A stretch of DNA of 6,045 bases from Ghiorsea sp. (GTDB lineage Bacteria; Pseudomonadota; Zetaproteobacteria; Mariprofundales; Mariprofundaceae), in NCBI GenBank assembly GCA_030950765.1, contig JAUZQX010000029.1:1-6045 (forward strand), read 5' to 3'. This document shows, piece by piece, positions 4,376-6,045 of the stretch. Each line of letters opens with the position of its first letter. Position 1 is the stretch's first letter. The position numbers and the translations under genes are program-made. The notes under the pieces were generated by a model, which saw only the letters and a list, made by a program, of their open reading frames with translations, searched no databases and was not told where the DNA came from.

Positions 4376-5554
4376 ATGAGTTTAGAAGGCAATGTGTCCA
4401 TTTCACTACTACTTGCAAAGCAAGGTGTTCAGCAAGCCGTGGTGAAATCGCAAAGGCCATTGCTGGCACAACCACTTCTTGCTAGCTCTGAAGCAAAAGA
4501 TGCACCGCAAAAGGTTGGTTTGGTTTTTAACTTGTGTGCTAAAGCGCAAGCTTGTGCGTCGGTTTATGCCATTGAGCAAGCCAGTCAAAACCAAGCATCA
4601 AAAGACGCTTGTGGCATACGTGCACAGTTGGTGCGGATGGAACTTATTAGGGAACATTTGTGGCGAATTTGTTTGGACTGGCCAGAGCTTAGGGGTGGGC
4701 AAGCTGAAAAGGCACTGATGAAGCAAGTGCTGCTGTTGGATAAGGAGTGGGAAGCTTGTTTGGATGTGGATAATCAGGCTTTTGTTTTGGATGGGGATGT
4801 CAAACCACCGCTGAAAGCTAAGGCATCAAGTATTGCTTTAAAGCTTGGTACATTACTCAAAGAACATATTTTTTATATGCCCCCCAAAGCTTTTTACGAA
4901 TGCAAAAGTGCAGAAGGATACTTGCTCTGGGCGCAATATACGCAAATGAATGTGCCGCAATTGATACAAAGTTTGGTGCATAGAGGTTGGCAAGGTGTTG
5001 GGCAAGCAGAGACAAAGATTTTACCTGACTTTGATTTGGCATGGTTGGAAAGTGTGTTGTCCTCAGATGGTGCAGAAAGCTTTATGAAACAACCAGATAT
5101 TAATGGCGAAGCGTATGAAAGCACACCGTATGCAAGGCAGCAATCCCACCCGCTGATTGTTGAGCTTGAGCAGAAGTATGGCTTGGGTTTATTGGTTCGT
5201 TTTACTGCGGTGTTGCTTGAACTGGCTGCAACCTATTTGGATTTAGAAAAAGCATTAATGCAGTTTGAAGCCAAGTGTGATGTGGTGGGCAGTGCGGCTG
5301 AAAACACAGGTTTTGGTGCAGTAGAGGCGGCACGCGGTCGTTTGTTGCACCGTGTTGTGCTTGATGAAGCGCAAAAGGTGAAAACGTATCAAATTGTAGC
5401 ACCCACAGAGTGGAACTTTCACCCTGATGGTGTGCTCAAAAACGCATTAGAAACACTTCAAGGTGATGAAGCAAGTATTGAGCAACAGGCCAAGTTATTG
5501 ATTCATGCCATGGACCCGTGTGTGAAGTTTAACCTGGAGATTAATCATGCATGA
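4376..5554 (+). CDS. hupK: HupK/HoxV, large-subunit-like scaffold for active-site assembly
   Basis: The 392-aa protein is a shortened relative of the [NiFe] large subunit. LCAKAQACASVYAIE (53-67) aligns with the large-subunit CGxCxxxHAxASVxAxE region, GAVEAARGRLLH (314-325) with its GxVEAPRGxLxH, and EWNFHP plus MDPCVKF near the C-terminus with TxWNFxP and DPCxxC. Each cysteine pair keeps one member: C54 (the second of the N-terminal pair; F51 replaces the first) and C382 (the first of the C-terminal pair; F385 replaces the second). It cannot form a normal NiFe centre. HoxV of Ralstonia is thought to be a scaffold on which Fe(CN)2CO is built with HoxL (HupF). There is no cleavable C-terminal peptide. 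It begins 3 bases after the cytochrome gene with little Shine-Dalgarno. Confidence 0.87.
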   Translation: MSLEGNVSISLLLAKQGVQQAVVKSQRPLLAQPLLASSEAKDAPQKVGLVFNLCAKAQACASVYAIEQASQNQASKDACGIRAQLVRMELIREHLWRICLDWPELRGGQAEKALMKQVLLLDKEWEACLDVDNQAFVLDGDVKPPLKAKASSIALKLGTLLKEHIFYMPPKAFYECKSAEGYLLWAQYTQMNVPQLIQSLVHRGWQGVGQAETKILPDFDLAWLESVLSSDGAESFMKQPDINGEAYESTPYARQQSHPLIVELEQKYGLGLLVRFTAVLLELAATYLDLEKALMQFEAKCDVVGSAAENTGFGAVEAARGRLLHRVVLDEAQKVKTYQIVAPTEWNFHPDGVLKNALETLQGDEASIEQQAKLLIHAMDPCVKFNLEINHA

Positions 5555-5888
5555 AATGTCATTGTGTGAAGGTATATTGACTGTATTAGAAGACAGTGCC
5601 AAGGCTCAAGGTTTTAAAAAAGTGAAAAAAGTTTGGCTTGAAATTGGTGTATTGTCAGGTGTTGAGCACGAAGCCATGTTATTTAGTTATGATGTGGTGG
5701 TGAAAGGTTCGGTGGCAGATGGTTCAACGCTTGAAATCATCGAGTTGCCAGCCCAGGCTTGGTGTATGCAATGTATGAATGAGGTTCAAATTACAGGTAG
5801 AGGTGAGCCATGCCCTTCTTGTGATAGTTATCAGTTACAAATATCCAGCGGTGATGAGCTGCGGGTTAAAGAATTGGAGGTGGAGTGA
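5547..5888 (+). CDS. hypA: HypA nickel metallochaperone
   Basis: A full-length 113-aa HypA. The N-terminal MHEMSL supplies H2, the nickel ligand, and E3. The zinc site is C73-x2-C76 and C89-x2-C92 in a loop of normal spacing. HypA receives nickel and, with the GTPase HypB, inserts it into the iron-loaded large subunit precursor before HupD cleavage. The ATG overlaps the end of hupK by 8 bases and has GGAG at 5536-5539 with a 7-base spacer. Its stop overlaps the hypB ATG. Confidence 0.97.
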   Translation: MHEMSLCEGILTVLEDSAKAQGFKKVKKVWLEIGVLSGVEHEAMLFSYDVVVKGSVADGSTLEIIELPAQAWCMQCMNEVQITGRGEPCPSCDSYQLQISSGDELRVKELEVE

Positions 5889-6045
5889 TGTGTACAGTTT
5901 GCGGATGCAGTGAAGGTGAAACAACCATTGAAGGAGCGGCACACAGCCACGGGCATGACCATGACCATCCACACGACCATAGCCATGACCATGCTCACCC
6001 ACATAGCCATGAGACACATTCTCACGACCATGAACATGAACATCA
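5888..6045 (+). CDS. hypB: HypB nickel-binding GTPase, N-terminal part (cut by window end)
   Basis: The first 52 codons are present. MCTVCGC carries the high-affinity CxxCGC nickel site known from E. coli HypB. From residue 19 the protein becomes a histidine-rich stretch with His at nearly every second position: 17 His among 34 residues to the window edge, interspersed with Asp, Ser and Glu. Such stretches store nickel in rhizobial HypB (nickelin). The GTPase domain lies beyond the window. The ATG overlaps the hypA TGA by one base, and GGAGG at 5876-5880 gives a strong ribosome binding site with a 7-base spacer. Confidence 0.96.
   Translation, partial: MCTVCGCSEGETTIEGAAHSHGHDHDHPHDHSHDHAHPHSHETHSHDHEHEH

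Noticed and set aside
4479..4718. Alternative-frame 79-codon reading inside hupK
   Set aside because: No recognisable motif; the main frame carries large-subunit-like motifs throughout.
5831..6043. Met- and Val-rich reading frame on the minus strand over hypA/hypB
   Set aside because: It is the complement of the His/Asp codons of hypB (CAT read backwards is ATG) and resembles no protein.

Overview
The window holds most of an accessory (maturation) operon for an uptake-type, membrane-bound [NiFe]-hydrogenase. All genes lie on the + strand. The order is hupD, hupF, hupG, hupH, hupI, hupJ, an unnamed membrane c-type cytochrome gene, hupK, hypA and the 5' end of hypB. This matches the hoxMLOQRTV-hypAB / hupDFGHIJK-hypAB order known from aerobic hydrogen-oxidising Proteobacteria such as Ralstonia, Azotobacter and Rhizobium. 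The DNA is fairly AT-rich, and the proteins look proteobacterial. A low-GC chemolithotroph (marine or sulfur/iron-oxidising Gamma- or Zetaproteobacterium) would fit, but the genus cannot be fixed from this sequence.

Layout. Positions 2-190 are the 3' end of an unrelated gene ending in a SEC-C zinc-binding motif. Positions 191-437 are a non-coding control region. It contains three 17-bp palindromes (one imperfect), a shorter 13-bp palindrome, a very AT-rich tract and a good -24/-12 (sigma-54) promoter at 384-399, followed by a strong ribosome binding site. From 438 to the window end the genes are packed with overlaps or gaps of at most about 10 bases, so they are almost certainly one transcript. 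The hydrogenase structural genes (hupSL) are not immediately upstream, so the accessory operon appears to have its own promoter.

How the genes work together. HypA and HypB deliver nickel. HupF and HupK handle or scaffold the Fe(CN)2CO group for the large subunit. HupD then clips the C-terminus of the large subunit. HupG, HupH and the rubredoxin HupI look after the small subunit and its Fe-S clusters before Tat export. HupJ is an assembly chaperone. The least expected member is the four-helix membrane protein with one CxxCH haem site between hupJ and hupK. It is absent from the classical hox/hup order and may be a redox partner of the hydrogenase.

Most of the window is therefore a recognisable pathway. 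The points of novelty are the cytochrome, the palindrome-rich sigma-54 control region, the half-retained active-site cysteines of HupK, and a Tat-motif-like sequence at the C-terminus of HupJ.
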